Positions 10,939-23,623 of a stretch of DNA of 64,000 bases are shown here, piece after piece. Location of the stretch: contig NC_135149.1 of the NCBI RefSeq assembly GCF_050948215.1, forward strand, positions 2,232,001 to 2,296,000, in the 5' to 3' direction. The position numbers and the translations under genes were made by a program. A model generated the notes under the pieces. That model saw only the letters and a list, made by a program, of their open reading frames with translations, did not search any database and was not told the origin of the DNA. Within the stretch, counting starts at the first letter, position 1; the number at the start of each line of letters is the position of its first letter. The DNA comes from Halictus rubicundus. Lineage: Eukaryota > Arthropoda > Insecta > Hymenoptera > Halictidae.

Positions 10939-13900
10939 TCAATTGTATTGTTCTGGCAATACGTAAGAAATATCATCCCACGGATGTCGGTACAGACCTT
11001 GTTTCAACCTCTTTTGGTCCATATAGTGACCTGCAGCGATAAAACGTAGCGTTAAATTTCCGAATAATACAATATAATACATATAATAGTTATGTTATAA
11101 ATATAATCGAAAATATTTCAAAAAGAGAGCACGTACCAATGAAACCTATGCTCCTACCAAGAACGAACAAACTGTTTATAGCACCAATCTCGATATACTC
11201 TTGTGCTTCTTCTCTAGTGAAGCTACCGCTTTTCCTCAACATATCCACGAAGGCACAGGCAATAATACCATCCACATTCAAAATTAAATTAGGTTTCTTG
11301 CTTGTAGTTATCTTTTCAACTTCCAATGCATATTCGACCAAAGGCCTAGCAGGGAAATTCTCCATTACGAATTCTTTGATAAGTTTCACTCTCATGTCCG
11401 GATTATTTATGGACTTTATACGATGACCAATACCCATAATCAGTTTGCCCTCTTTACGTGTATTGTTTACAAATTCTTGCGGATGTAAGCCGGCATCGTA
11501 GGCCTCGGAGAACATACGGGCCGCACCGTCCAATGCTCCACCAAAACGATCACCCTATTATTATAATGACGCTATCATCAGTATCGATCATATATGTATA
11601 TCGACGTTTGCGGTTGCGGTTTTCCGCGGAGAGTATAACTTTGGTAAGAGTAACAGTTTGTTTGCTTCACTTACGATAGTTAAGAGGCCGGATACCAACG
11701 AGCTAACCAGATCTTTGCCAGCTCGAGCACATACGATGGTGTTGTGCGCTCCTGACACTGCAGGACCGTGATCAGCCGTCAACATCAAAGACATTTCCAG
11801 GAATTTACAATACGTGGCCGGTAAGCACCGTTGGAACCATAAAAGTGAAACTACACCACCAATTCCTACGTTCTGCTTTAGTACTTCGGTGACAGGCATT
11901 CCAGCGTACAATAGTTCTTGTCCGCGTTCATCACAGATGGACGTCATGAACGAAGCCGGTTTTCGTATCAGGCCGAGTTCCTATTACAAACGATTACAAA
12001 TGGTTACAAACGAATACTGTGCACTCCTATTTGACCGAATGAGGCAACTATCGAATATTATATGTATTACCCTGGCCCAATTGTAATCCATAGGAACTGT
12101 TGGTGGAGGAAGCTCCGGTTCTGGAACAATCGTCCCTTCTTTGACAAGTTTCTCGTAAACAGTGTGCATCAGTTCTCCGAGCGTGTCGAAACTGTCGGGC
12201 ACATACGCACCGGCAGCTTTCAACGCAGCGTTCTTAGCGGAGGCAGTTTCCAAGTTACTGTGCGCTATTGATCCGGCATGGCCAAACTGAACCTCGGAAT
12301 TGAACATACTGGCACAGGTACCGATACACCAGGCGATCAATGGTTTCGTAATTCTCTTGGTCTTGAGTGCTTCGCATACTTCGTACTCTTCCACACCACC
12401 GACTTCGCCCAACAGAACTATGAGCTTCACATCTGGGTTTTCTTGGTAGCGCATTATATGATTCATAAAAGTAGTTCCTGGGTAACGGTCTCCTCCGATC
12501 GCCACACCCTCCAGCACTCCGTTTGAAGCTTTGGAAATTATATTGTTCAATTCGTTCGACATACCGCCGGAACGTGAAACGTACGCCACGCTGCCAGGTC
12601 TATAGAGTTTACTATGAAGAATATTGTCCATCATTCCTCCGGTATTACCAATTTTGAAACAACCAGGCTTCACACCGCCAACGGTAGCAGGACCAATAAT
12701 GGTAACACCTTTTTGTTGTGCCATTAGAATTAGTTTTCTTGTCATGTTTTCGGGTATGCCTTCAGCGATAATAGCAATCGTTCTGATTTGAGGGAATTGC
12801 ATAGTTTCGACCGCGCTGTCGTAAGCGGATCTTAAAGATGCGAACGTAACCATAACATCGGCGTCCGTGTGTTTAGTCATCGCATCTTTCATCTGTTTGT
12901 AAACTGGGATCAACACCTGTATTCAACATACGCAAAACGATACGATTTAGCGGTTATTCCCCAGTATGCGTTCAACGATCGTTTCCGTTTAATATGATAA
13001 AGTAAGTAAGTAAGTAAGCCAGTCCCCAGTAATCTTGGGAATACGTACCTCTTTGTGGCCCCAGTAGAATTTTTGCTTATGATCACCCGTGAACGGATAT
13101 ACGATAGCAGCTACAGACGGTTCAGATCTACGACAAACAAAGTCGAAGTCTAACATACTTTGAACGGCTCTGGTTTGCATCCCCCAAATGATGGCCCTAG
13201 TTTTACTACTGAAAAGTTGTTTGTTCGCGGATCCGTCAACGGACTCGCTTGCTTTTAATTTCGGTTGTTTGGTAGGTGAACAAGAAGTACTTTTCGAAGG
13301 AGCTGTGGGCCCGACATCCTGTCCAGAAGGTAGCAAAAAGTTTGCGGTGGAAAATTCTTGAGTCTCGGGATCGGGAATCGGCTTCTTGCCCAATGCCATT
13401 GCGCATATGGCCGTCATATGAGTTTCAGGTCCGAATACGTAAACAGGAATACCTAGTCTTCTACCAACTTCCCGTATAATTCTGAAATTCGTAAACGTTC
13501 TCCATGAATGCATTGTTTGTTCTCCTGTCAGTAAACGAACAAAGTTTTGAATAAATCTATGTGTCGTACCTCAGTCCTTCTTGATAGTTGGGTCCTGCTC
13601 TTCGTACGAATATCTGTATATTGTGTTCTACAAGCTTCGGCTGGTACTCTTGCAATGCCTTAACGATACCCTTGAAGGTAGCGGCTACATTTGTAAAGTT
13701 TGCAATACCGCCACCGATTATCAATACTTTGCCCTCTTTACGCTTCTCCTTTGTCATCAGACTCAATATAGTTTTCGCGTAATCGTAAGTTTGCTGCTCG
13801 CTGGGTGCACCGGAGTATTCGCCGTAATTAGCAAGTTCGGTCGCAGCTCCCAAATCACAAATGGTGTCTGAATAAATGACGGATGCTCCTGAAAAGGGAA

Positions 13901-15033
13901 TATGTTGAAAATAGAAAATAGGCAGGTGTCGGATCAGTCCCATCAAAGAGGCATCGACTTGACAATCACAATTTGGTTAGAATGAACCAGATTAATCACG
14001 TAAATGATACTGCTGTGCGCTTCTACTGACCACCGCCAGCAACCATTGTCCATATCCGACCAGCAGGATTAAGAATGGTTAGTTTCAAGCTAGCTCCGGA
14101 TTTCGCGTCTAGATCGGCGATATAGGCCTCTTCCGTGTAAGCATCCCGTCCAAACGGTGGTGGATAATCGATTTCTCCCCAATCTGGTCTACACACGAAG
14201 TCCGCGGTCGTGTCCAGTTTTGCAGCAAGATCCAGTATATAAATTCCATTGTCCGTCACTACCAACGGATTTATTTCCAAGTATGTAAAGTACAAATTAA
14301 CGTAAAGCTTATACAGAGATTCTATAAATTTGGCAATAGTTCTGAAAAGAAAATAATCATTTTATCTATACGCTTATGAAGCGCTTCCGATGTACGATGT
14401 AATGCTATATCTGTTAGAACCTACTCTTTTTTATCATTCGCAACGTTCGTTAATAGCTTCTTCATTAATGTAGCTTGATCCGGTAATCCTTCTCCAACGG
14501 GTACCTCTAGCTTCAAAGCTTTCGCGTCAACGTCTCCGATATCAACGCCGCCTTCATGATGGAATAAAATAGTATCGGCTTTCCGGTGGGAATAGATACA
14601 GACATAAGCTTCCTCTTCCTACGGTTCATGGTACGTTACGATTAACTTCTGTATCGTGTGTTACAATTTTACAATAATGATAAGAGCTTACCTGTTTGTG
14701 CGGAACAAAAGGTTCGATGATAAATGTTCGAAGTTTTCCAGTTGTTTTTCCAATTTGTTGGTCCTTGTTCATTCTGTCCGTGATCCATTGCTTAGCCGTA
14801 GCCCAGTTTACGTTTACTTTAATCAAACCGAGCTTTCCACGTCTTTTGATCAATTGATCAGGCTTCACGACCAGGCTCTCCGACTTTAGCCAGGGATTGC
14901 TGTTTAAAACATCTGCCCAATTTGTATGTTCTGTGATGGTCACGAATCTACATTGTACAGCGTTAGTGCCAGAAGGAAGTTTACGGTTAATTAGATCCTT
15001 CCCTGTTGCCTCGCGAATCGCTTTCGCCGACAT
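10939..15033 (-). CDS. ACLY: ATP-citrate synthase (ATP-citrate lyase)
   Basis: Cytosolic enzyme: citrate + CoA + ATP gives acetyl-CoA + oxaloacetate, supplying acetyl-CoA for lipid synthesis and histone acetylation. Nine coding exons on the minus strand: 14692-15033, 14425-14618, 14031-14341, 13570-13888, 13049-13481, 12071-12916, 11675-11980, 11137-11554, 10939-11030; 1086 aa against about 1100 in vertebrates. In order: ATP-grasp citryl-CoA ligase part (EINPLVV, DLAAKLD), a variable Ser/Lys-rich linker before AIIWGMQTRAVQ, the CoA-binding/succinyl-CoA-synthetase-like part, the phosphohistidine motif QFGHAGS with His near residue 746, and the C-terminal citrate-synthase-like part with GIGHRIKSINNPD. 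The acceptor just before the ATG (about 15049) shows a 5' UTR intron. Confidence 0.97.
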
Positions 15034-15059
15034 GTTTTAAATTCCTAAAAGTAAATATT

Positions 15060-18000
15060 TATAATCATTCTTTCCGAATAAATACTAATTTAGGCATAAG
15101 AAATACAAATATTCAGGAAAAATTTCCGAACGAAATGAAAAAATATCAATCCAACGATTGTTCGTTCGCGTCGCTATTTAGAATTAAGGATACATAAAAA
15201 GGAAAAAGTTGGTGTCGGCTTTAAAAATCCTCGAGATTACAGTGAACTGTTTCAAGTAAAAGTTGACCGACCGCATTCCAGCGTCGAACGGACACAACAA
15301 CCAAACCGACCGAAATTCAAATAAATAACACAGTTAACCCAGTTCCATTCACCGAATTGAGTATATTTTCTTTTATAACATTCCTAAATTTACGAAAGCT
15401 AACGAATAATACCTATTTGAACATTGATCAAGTCTTTTGAATCATTTAACCTGTTTTTGTTCTTTTCCTAAATCATGCATCCTTCAGAATTATTCTATTC
15501 TTGACGTTATTTGCCATTTGAATAGTATATACGTTTTTGTACGTGTTATACAACCGCTGTGCATACGATTTGCAACACATGCGCATTAATATATTTGCAT
15601 CTAATGTACATGTACGTGGTAAAATGTGTAAGTACTATAAATTCTAACACAAAATTCTCGACAAATAAAGATTATTGACCAACGATATTACGAGTAAATC
15701 ATTTCCGGTAGGTATTTGCTTATTCTTGAAATTTGTCTACTCTAACGTTACGAGAATTCACGAATTAAATTACGATTTACCATCATTTTCGAGCCGTTGT
15801 AACAACGACACGCTAGCAATGAAAATGTATAGGTACAAGGTACGGGTACAGATCAACACTTTGGAAACGTGTCTGTATAGTACAGAACCTACCAAGAATT
15901 TCACCAAATGGAAAATTGATTTCGAATACTGACAATTGAAATAATCATGTCAGCCGGAAACCGACACTAAAATTACAATTTAACATGAAATTCGTACGTG
16001 AGACACGCGTATCAACAATTTCAATTGAACTATCATAAAAAAAAACGTTATAAACTGTTGCGTCGTAGAATTTCTTTTAGTCGATTAGAAGAGAAATTAG
16101 TAGTGCTTGTAAAGCGAATATGTACACATAAGTACTTTCACTCGAATTCCAGCTATCTACTTTGCAACGTGGTCGTTCATGCAATTCTGTTTGATTTTTT
16201 TCATTCTTTCCTGTTACTATAGTATCGTATTGGCCGTCAATAAAATGAGTAGAAACTTTCTTGAATAGAATAGATACATATACGTGCATAAGTACACGCA
16301 TAGATATACAATACATAAGTATAGAAAATTGAAGCCAATAGTTTGGTTTGAGTTTAGAATCTTAGACACGCACGAATAATTTGCTCGACAGACGAGGAAC
16401 TAGAAATACGAATCGATATTCGAAACGAGAGACGAAAACACAATCACTCACTGAAAAAAATTCTAATATTCGACAGTAAAATTGATGGATACAATAGAAG
16501 AGGGGTCGGTCGACCTTAACCTTCACACGAGTAGGTATCTTTCCTAACCTACGAGACTTGTAGTGTAACAGGAAACACCGAGAAACGTCCGCCCTACACT
16601 GCTGCTAGCGGTTAACTGAACGTTCAAAGTGACACCATGCGCATAAGTATGTAATGCCAAGAGCTCACGATATCTCGAGATATCGTACGATTCTACTATT
16701 TTTTTTTTCTCACGGTCGGTCATTTCAACCTATTTTCATTATTCTTTCCGTTACGCGTTCTATTCATTTACATTTCAAAAATTACAATACAAAAATGCAC
16801 GTTATTTTTAACATTTCTGATCTTTTTAATCGTTTCAATTCTGTACAGTTCGTACAATGTAAATATAATATAGTATTTATGTACATACATGGATACAACA
16901 GATAATAATATTCACCAGACAATTAAATAGTACGAACAGGTTCGTTCAATTTATTCTGATTTTTTATATCGAATAAAATCGTACAAGTTTAGAAGATCGT
17001 TGGAGGATTAAGTAGTGATCACGTGACTATAATACAACCTTCGCCTAACACGTGGACAGAGTAAAGGTTTTCAAACTCTTTCGTTATTGATTATGTTATC
17101 AGATAAATTACGATGTCCAAATATATTCTAGTCCGAGTATCTCGGCGAAACGGTCGAAGAAGACAGAACTTACATATAGAGAGTGCGTTTCTAGACCGAT
17201 TATTGTAGAATCTGTAACTGGACTAAAAATATAAAATAGGCAACACTTGTCGGGCGTTTGTATTAAATATTTTGCATTTTTTAAAAGTATACTAGCAGGT
17301 GCAGTGGTGTAGGTGCTATCGTACAAGTATAAATGGTCAATTCATGACACTTTGCGATCGTTACGATTCTCAACGGTAGGTATAATGCAGCGCTTCTCAA
17401 AGCGATTAGCGTCAATTAACTTGTTAAATAATTCAATAAACTGTACCATTGTATTTCTTTATTGTGCAATGAAATTAGTATTTAATGAAAATGATTTTTG
17501 AACTCGACAGGAATTAGCTCAAATTAGGCCACAATAGCTTCATGGAAAATCTCCACTTATCTTTCCACTTCTTGTAAGCATCTTCTTCGTAGAAGTGCAA
17601 CCTTGACCTTTTTGAACAACCAGAAGAGCTGGTTTCGAATTCTCTAATAACAGTTTGCGAAGACTGGTTAGAAAACGCGAAATTTACGTAACAATCAATT
17701 TTTCATTTTGTCGGGAACAAATCGAAATGCGCGACTCTCGTCTTCTCGATCTATTCTCGATCGTATTCGACCATATTTATCAAAGTTACAGATATTTGGT
17801 ACGCGTTTCTTAGGACTTGACCCGAACTTTGATCCGACAAAGATATGCATAAATTATGTAAAGAGACTAATTATTGACCTTTTTTATCCTGATAAATTTT
17901 TGCCGCGTTTTTCAAGTCGTCTAATACGTAAAAAAGGTAGGATGAGGTGAAATTTATTGCACAAAGAATTAGCATTTGCTACGTCATGACAGACTAGTAG

Positions 18001-18420
18001 AATCCTCGTACACTTTGTCTTCCGGTTAAACAAATGCACTGGAAAAAAGCAAAGCAACCGCAGATGATTCGGTTTATTATTTGATGTGAAATCAACAATA
18101 TTTTACAAATACGTTATTCAAGAGTTTGCGTTAAAATGCATACGATATTATACCAATTTTTTCACACAAAATTAAAGATCACAGTCGAGTATCATGTTCA
18201 CACGGTTAGATTGAAGTAAGCGTTATTAATAATTGATAATCTTGATAACGCACGACATGTAAGTGATGCAATAGACAGCGCCAAAGAAATAACACGTTAC
18301 GTATGTATATACTATGTACACATGTTCATTCGTCAAACGAAATTTCTCGAAGTTAACCAAAATTTTCGAAATTTAATGATCGAGGTTAAGTTTGTCTAAT
18401 ATGTATTTGGCCGATACGTT
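15060..18420. other. Upstream non-coding region of ACLY
   Basis: AT-rich, with only short unrelated frames. It should contain the ACLY 5' UTR exon and promoter, but no clear core element could be picked out. Confidence 0.5.
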
Positions 18421-18423
18421 GGA

Positions 18424-18426
<3 letters not shown>

Positions 18427-18472
<46 letters not shown>
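18427..18472. repeat. (CT)n microsatellite
   Basis: Uninterrupted CT dinucleotide run of about 46 bases. Confidence 0.98.
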
Positions 18473-18480
<8 letters not shown>

Positions 18481-19639
18481 CTATATCGTTCAACTATACT
18501 AACGCATCTACATACATATATGTATGTATGTACGTATGTATAACATCATACATATTCTTCTATATAGGACAGTATTTGCTATTCATTACATCAATTATTT
18601 GACATGTGCAAAATGAACGTAAAATAATAAGGTTCTAGTTGTGTTTTCAAATAAAATATATATTTATGATAAAAAAAAAATTCATGAAACCTATAAGGTT
18701 AGCTTGTTGCTCGTGTTGATAAGCAACATGTAAATGTTAAAGAAAATGACTTACGATTCGTATGTTGTGTACGTTGCGTTGATACGAAAATGCAATATTT
18801 CATGAGATGCTTATATATGTATGTATCTTGAGTGTACGTCCGAACAGGAAAGAAGTGGATTGCGGCTAACTTAGAGCACAGACTCAGAAAAAACTACTTT
18901 ACATTCTTAGTTTGAAAGACATTTACCGGAGTGAAGTGCGGCTTATCGATGCATTTTCAACACTGCAATCATTTTACCTGTGGTAACCTCGCGTTAACTA
19001 TAATTTAAGTGACAAAACAAAATTGTTATAAAGCGACGCAATTATGAGAGATTATCATAAAACAGTTGAGTATAGCAGTAGGTATGTATTTAGTTTGCGA
19101 ATTGTGTTCAGAGTTCGGACATTATCGAACCATCACGTGTACTACAATGTGACGTAGCTGCTATACGTCACATCGTATGATTCTTTGAACCGTTACCTAC
19201 ATATGTACACGTGAATTTTCGATTAAATAATATATACATTCGATGTCATGAAAACTCTATAGATAATATAATTTCAGATTATATAAAAAAAATGTATATA
19301 TATATTCAGATGGATAATATAATTTACGAGATATCGTTAATAACAATAACCGTTAATAACAATAAGTACAAAAAAAGTATCCATCCTATTATACAGTTGC
19401 AGATTTTAACATATTGCTACCTAATTTGAAAAACTGGTCATAATACGTTTTTTTATCAATTTTTAATGCAAAAGGCAGACATAAAGTAAAACATATTTTA
19501 TTCAATACTTTTTTATATTGCGAATTACACGTTTAAAATACTTTACAATATCTACACTTCCAACAATATCGGTAAAAGAGTGTTGCATATGAAATTCATT
19601 ATCATGCCAGAAGTATCAAACGTCCATGGAAAATACATA

Positions 19640-20676
19640 CAGTCGGTGTACAGGGTGTAGAGAAATTTTTGGTCTTAGCTGCCATAGGCGTATTCTACAT
19701 CTTCGGATCGATAAAAATCCGTAAAAAATAATTGCCGCAAAATTGTCCTTGACCTTGAATTTCACAAACAAATTTTTTTTTATTGACATGACGCGTAGAA
19801 TACAATGCAATAAAGAGAAATTTGTCCTTGACATTCAAGGTCAAGGACAATTTTGCGGCAACTCGTTTTTACGGATCCTCATCGATCCGTAGATGCCAAT
19901 ACGCCTATGGCAGCCAAGACCAAACATTTCTTTACACCCTGTACAAAGTGTTCATACACCCTTTAAAAACAAATAACTTTTTTAAAATTGGATCAAACGG
20001 CTTGAATTTTTTAGAGTTGTTAGAAGGATTACTTTACTAAGTAATGCATAAATAATTTTTTCCAAAATTTGCTATTGGTCGTAAGTGCAAAGAAAAAAGT
20101 AGACGATTGTGCGATTGTGCCTATTTGTCACGATTTTTAAGTTTTTTATCTGTGTCTGTAATGAAACTTTAAAAGATGTTGTTTAAAAGATGTTTTTTGT
20201 AAGATGCTTCATCTAAGTGAGCTATGTACATGTGCAAAGTTTCATTTCAATTGACGCATAAAAAAACTATAGGCATTTTAAGTTGTATAAAATCTTTGAA
20301 TTTAGTGTTTGCGATTCATTTAAATCACAGTTTTTTACAATTTTTGTTATTTTCAATCAATTATATTTCATAGCAACTTTCATCGATTTCAGCGAAACTT
20401 TGTGCATGTATATAACTTACTTAGATCTACAAAAGGCACCTTTTATATTTTCATTACAGATACAGATAAAAAACTTAAAAATCGTGACCTTTACTTTTTT
20501 CTTCGCAATTACGACCAATAGCAATTTTAAAAGAAATTATATACGTATTACTCAGTAAATTAATTCTTCTAACATCTCCAAAAAATTCAAGCCGTTTAGT
20601 CCAATTTTAAAAAAGTTATTTGTTTTTAAAGGGTGTACGAATACACTGACACCGACCATACTTTGTACACCGACTG
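19640..20676. mobile_element. Tc1/mariner-type foldback element, non-autonomous
   Basis: Both ends carry the inverted repeat CAGTCGGTGTACA flanked by TA (19638-19639 and 20677-20678), the target duplication typical of Tc1/mariner. Long inner stretches also pair: 19945-20060 with 20500-20650. A second, nested inverted repeat lies at about 19641-19760 and 19836-19950, so this is a composite. No transposase frame is present. Its inner sequence resembles that of the element at 43836-44427, including the segment AGATCTACAAA. Confidence 0.75.
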
Positions 20677-20905
20677 TATATGAGAGTTTATTATTGCAAA
20701 CACTTTTCCTATCCGTTTCAAACGATATTTTGAAATAATGGAATTATTTTTAGTGTTTGGTAAAAAATCTACCAACATATATTATTGCATTGTAATATTA
20801 TGCCACTTGCGCTTTCACTGTAATGGACATTTGAAAGAAGTATAAAAAATTGTCTATACCTAATTTTTGGAACAATAAACAGTTATATTATTATTCCTGA
20901 TACAG

Positions 20906-22418
20906 TTATGCTCTATTCTCCAATTTAGCGATAAGATCATGGATACTTTCTATAACGCTGTATATGTAAGGACGTTCCATTGGGTTCACCTTCAACATCG
21001 ATAAAATCAGATTTTGCATGTCCTGCAAAATTTTCATTTCAAACATTATATTAGACAGACAAGTCTTTGTTACACGAGCAGAAAAGAATATGTATTGCTT
21101 GACAACCTCGTTATAGGGTGCATCTTCCGGGAATGTAATATTCGCGCTCATGACTGCTAATGCCACGCTGTCTCCCCTTTCGTAAACAGCGTCAAAGGGC
21201 GATTTGAAGTAGCAAAGCGCGTAAAGTATACAGCCTAGAGACTGGAGAAGTATTTCACAGATTTTAGTAACAAGAATAAAAAAAGAAATGAAATCTTAAA
21301 TCTCACAAACTCTATCGATAAAAAGTACCCAAATATCTGTTCGTTCGTCTACCATACAATAACTCTCCACATTAAATAATTCTGGTGCTCTATAAGGCAT
21401 CGAACATCTTTCGGCTGCTACATCTTGCAATGTTTGCGCTGCTTGTGATCCACAAACTTTTACTCTGGCAGGTGCTACAGAACCTGAAACAAGTGATATT
21501 AATATAACAATGCCTAACATAACAAAATGATTTACCACAATTACAATATTTTACCTAAATCCATTATAATCGGTGTACTTCCATCGCCCAGAACTATATT
21601 CGTAGTCTTTAGATCCCTGTGAGCAAGAGGATCTGGTTTTGCTTCGTGAAATGCTTTCACACCTTCACATATTTGTAAAAAAATATTTAAAATGTCCAGC
21701 GAACTCATGTAATCTTTATTTTTCATTCGTCTTTCCAACTCGTTACCAAGTGTACCCCTCTGAATAAAAATGAAAAAAAAATAAAAACAAAAAAAAGTAA
21801 AGTGGATCTGCCAAGGACTTCAACTATTCTTTATATTCGTATCAGTGTTTTGTAAAGTATGAAACATACATGATAATAGGGTAAAACAATTAATACTTCA
21901 CTGGTAGCATTAATAACTGGATCCGCAGTTCCTTTGTAAGTAGAATCTATACACTCTATTACATTCGGGTGTTTCACAAGATTATGGTATTCTATTTCTT
22001 TTGCTGCGAGTCTCTGATCTTCCAGACCATGACAGATGATCTTCTTAATAGCATACTTTTTATGCGTCTCTGTATCTTCGGCTAAAAGTACGGTACTGAA
22101 TCCACTACAAGTAGATTGAAATTTAATTAATCTCGGGATCTAATTGTATGTATAATTCGTCAACATTACCATACAAAAGGAACGGATTAGGTTAATTGGG
22201 ATCGTATTAAAACTCATCTCGCTAATAACTGAAAAGACGTATTACGAAATATATAATCCAATTAAAGAATAATTTTCAAAATCAATTTGAACGATACTAT
22301 TATGGTAATCGACGAAAATGTACATTTCATGTCAAACTTGCCCTTCTCCAAGATGTTCACGAACCGTATAATTTCTTGAATTTACTGTGACAGTTTCTTT
22401 GGAGCATATACAGCCCAT
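20906..22418 (-). CDS. STK16: Serine/threonine kinase 16 (MPSK1)-like
   Basis: Membrane-anchored NAK-family kinase of the Golgi region. Six exons, minus strand: 22342-22418, 21870-22104, 21555-21759, 21329-21483, 21107-21241, 20906-21022; 307 aa against 305 in human. The start MGCICSKE offers an N-myristoyl glycine and cysteines for palmitoylation. Seen: glycine loop LGEGGFSTV, lysine in YAIKKI, catalytic loop HRDLKTTN, DLG in place of DFG (normal for STK16), APE in YRAPELF, and DERTDIWSLGCIL. The first intron uses a GC donor (GCAAGT at 22341) rather than GT; reading it this way restores the glycine loop exactly. Confidence 0.95.
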
Positions 22419-22878
22419 TTTTAAAATTAAACTTAAACCAATACTATTCATTTTCAGCCACGCATAATAAAAAGAAATAAATTAATAATAACACAGACGC
22501 GTTTTTCTCTCTATCGGCATGCAAACATTTCTATCACTTCTATACACGTCACGGACACATACATACACACATACTTTTTGTGTGTGTATGTATGTATGTA
22601 TATATATATATATATATATAAACATCACCATGAAGTTAGATACATATTCGGCTATCAGCTGTTTGCAAAACAATCTTGTCGAAGATGTTACTCAAATTAA
22701 TTAAGTTGAATTCTTGATGTAAAAAAAGAAAATGTATAATTAGGGAACCACGATTTAGATTTACGCTGCAAGATTACTTTAAATTATGCACGAGTAAATT
22801 ACATAATAATAATACTGTAAGATCCCGATAACATTTTTATTAAATTCAAGTTGACACGGTCAGCCATTACTTGTGATT
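22419..22878. promoter_or_regulatory. Bidirectional promoter region STK16 / microprotein
   Basis: 460 bases between two divergent start codons. It contains a GT/TATG/TA microsatellite at about 22580-22620. The promoter role is inferred from the head-to-head layout; no specific site was identified. Confidence 0.45.
22580..22620. repeat. (GT)n(TATG)n(TA)n compound microsatellite
   Basis: Contiguous GT, TATG and TA runs, about 41 bases. Confidence 0.9.
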
Positions 22879-23151
22879 ATGGGTAAAGAAGATGTTTTCA
22901 AAGTAATACATTTATTCTTATTGGAAAAAATTGTTGTTTTCATGTTATCCTGAAAAATTTACACGTATAACACGTTATCTTATTTGTTATACTAGACATT
23001 GTACTTTATTGTATGGATGTGTTTTGCAAGCTACTATTACTGGGGAGCACAAGAGGAGACTGTAACAGATCCTATCGACGAATCAGGTTGGGTACCCGAT
23101 GGGGCATATGCAAGTAGAACTGTTGAAGTAACAGAAGAACCAGAACCTTAG
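22879..23151 (+). CDS. Single-pass membrane microprotein, unrecognised
   Basis: Two exons, 22879-22902 and 22996-23151, joined in phase across a GT-AG intron, give 59 aa and a TAG stop. The start is MGKEDVFK. Residues about 9-25 form a hydrophobic helix (LYFIVWMCFASYYWGA). The rest is acidic and ends EVTEEPEP. I do not recognise the family. A small integral membrane protein is the plain reading. The intron is short and AT-rich like those of its neighbours, and a long downstream 3' region precedes the convergent ABCB6 stop. Confidence rests on the clean splice phase, a good start context and a membrane segment split exactly at the exon junction. Confidence 0.6.
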
Positions 23152-23623
23152 GAATTCACTCCATGAACCAACAAACATTGTGTACAACTTTCATAAAATG
23201 TATTGTAAAATTTTTCATTTGAAGCTAACAGTATACATTGTAGAAAAGTAAAGGTTTTGCAAATACAATGTGTACATGTTTTTATTACTAAATCTATTTC
23301 ATAGAAAAGTAAAACTTTTATTATGAAATATTTCGGTTATTCTGAAAAATATTAATGCAAAACATACTAGTCTTTAATTAGGATCGTAAGACCGATTACT
23401 ATCACATTTTTATTCTTATAGGTACAAGTGAAGAAAATATAAACTAAACAGAACAGTATTACTCCGTTCTAAAAATTCATAATTTCTTTTTCGTGAATAA
23501 GTAATTCACAACGCAACAAGGGTAAATTCTTGTTTTCCAGAAACACGTAAGTATACACGCTTTCTCTTATTAAAGAAGAATATGTTAACGAATGAAATTT
23601 CTGTTTCCTGTTCTTTATTTCCA
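23152..23623. other. Convergent 3' spacer microprotein / ABCB6
   Basis: AT-rich, between two convergent stops. No gene seen. Confidence 0.5.
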
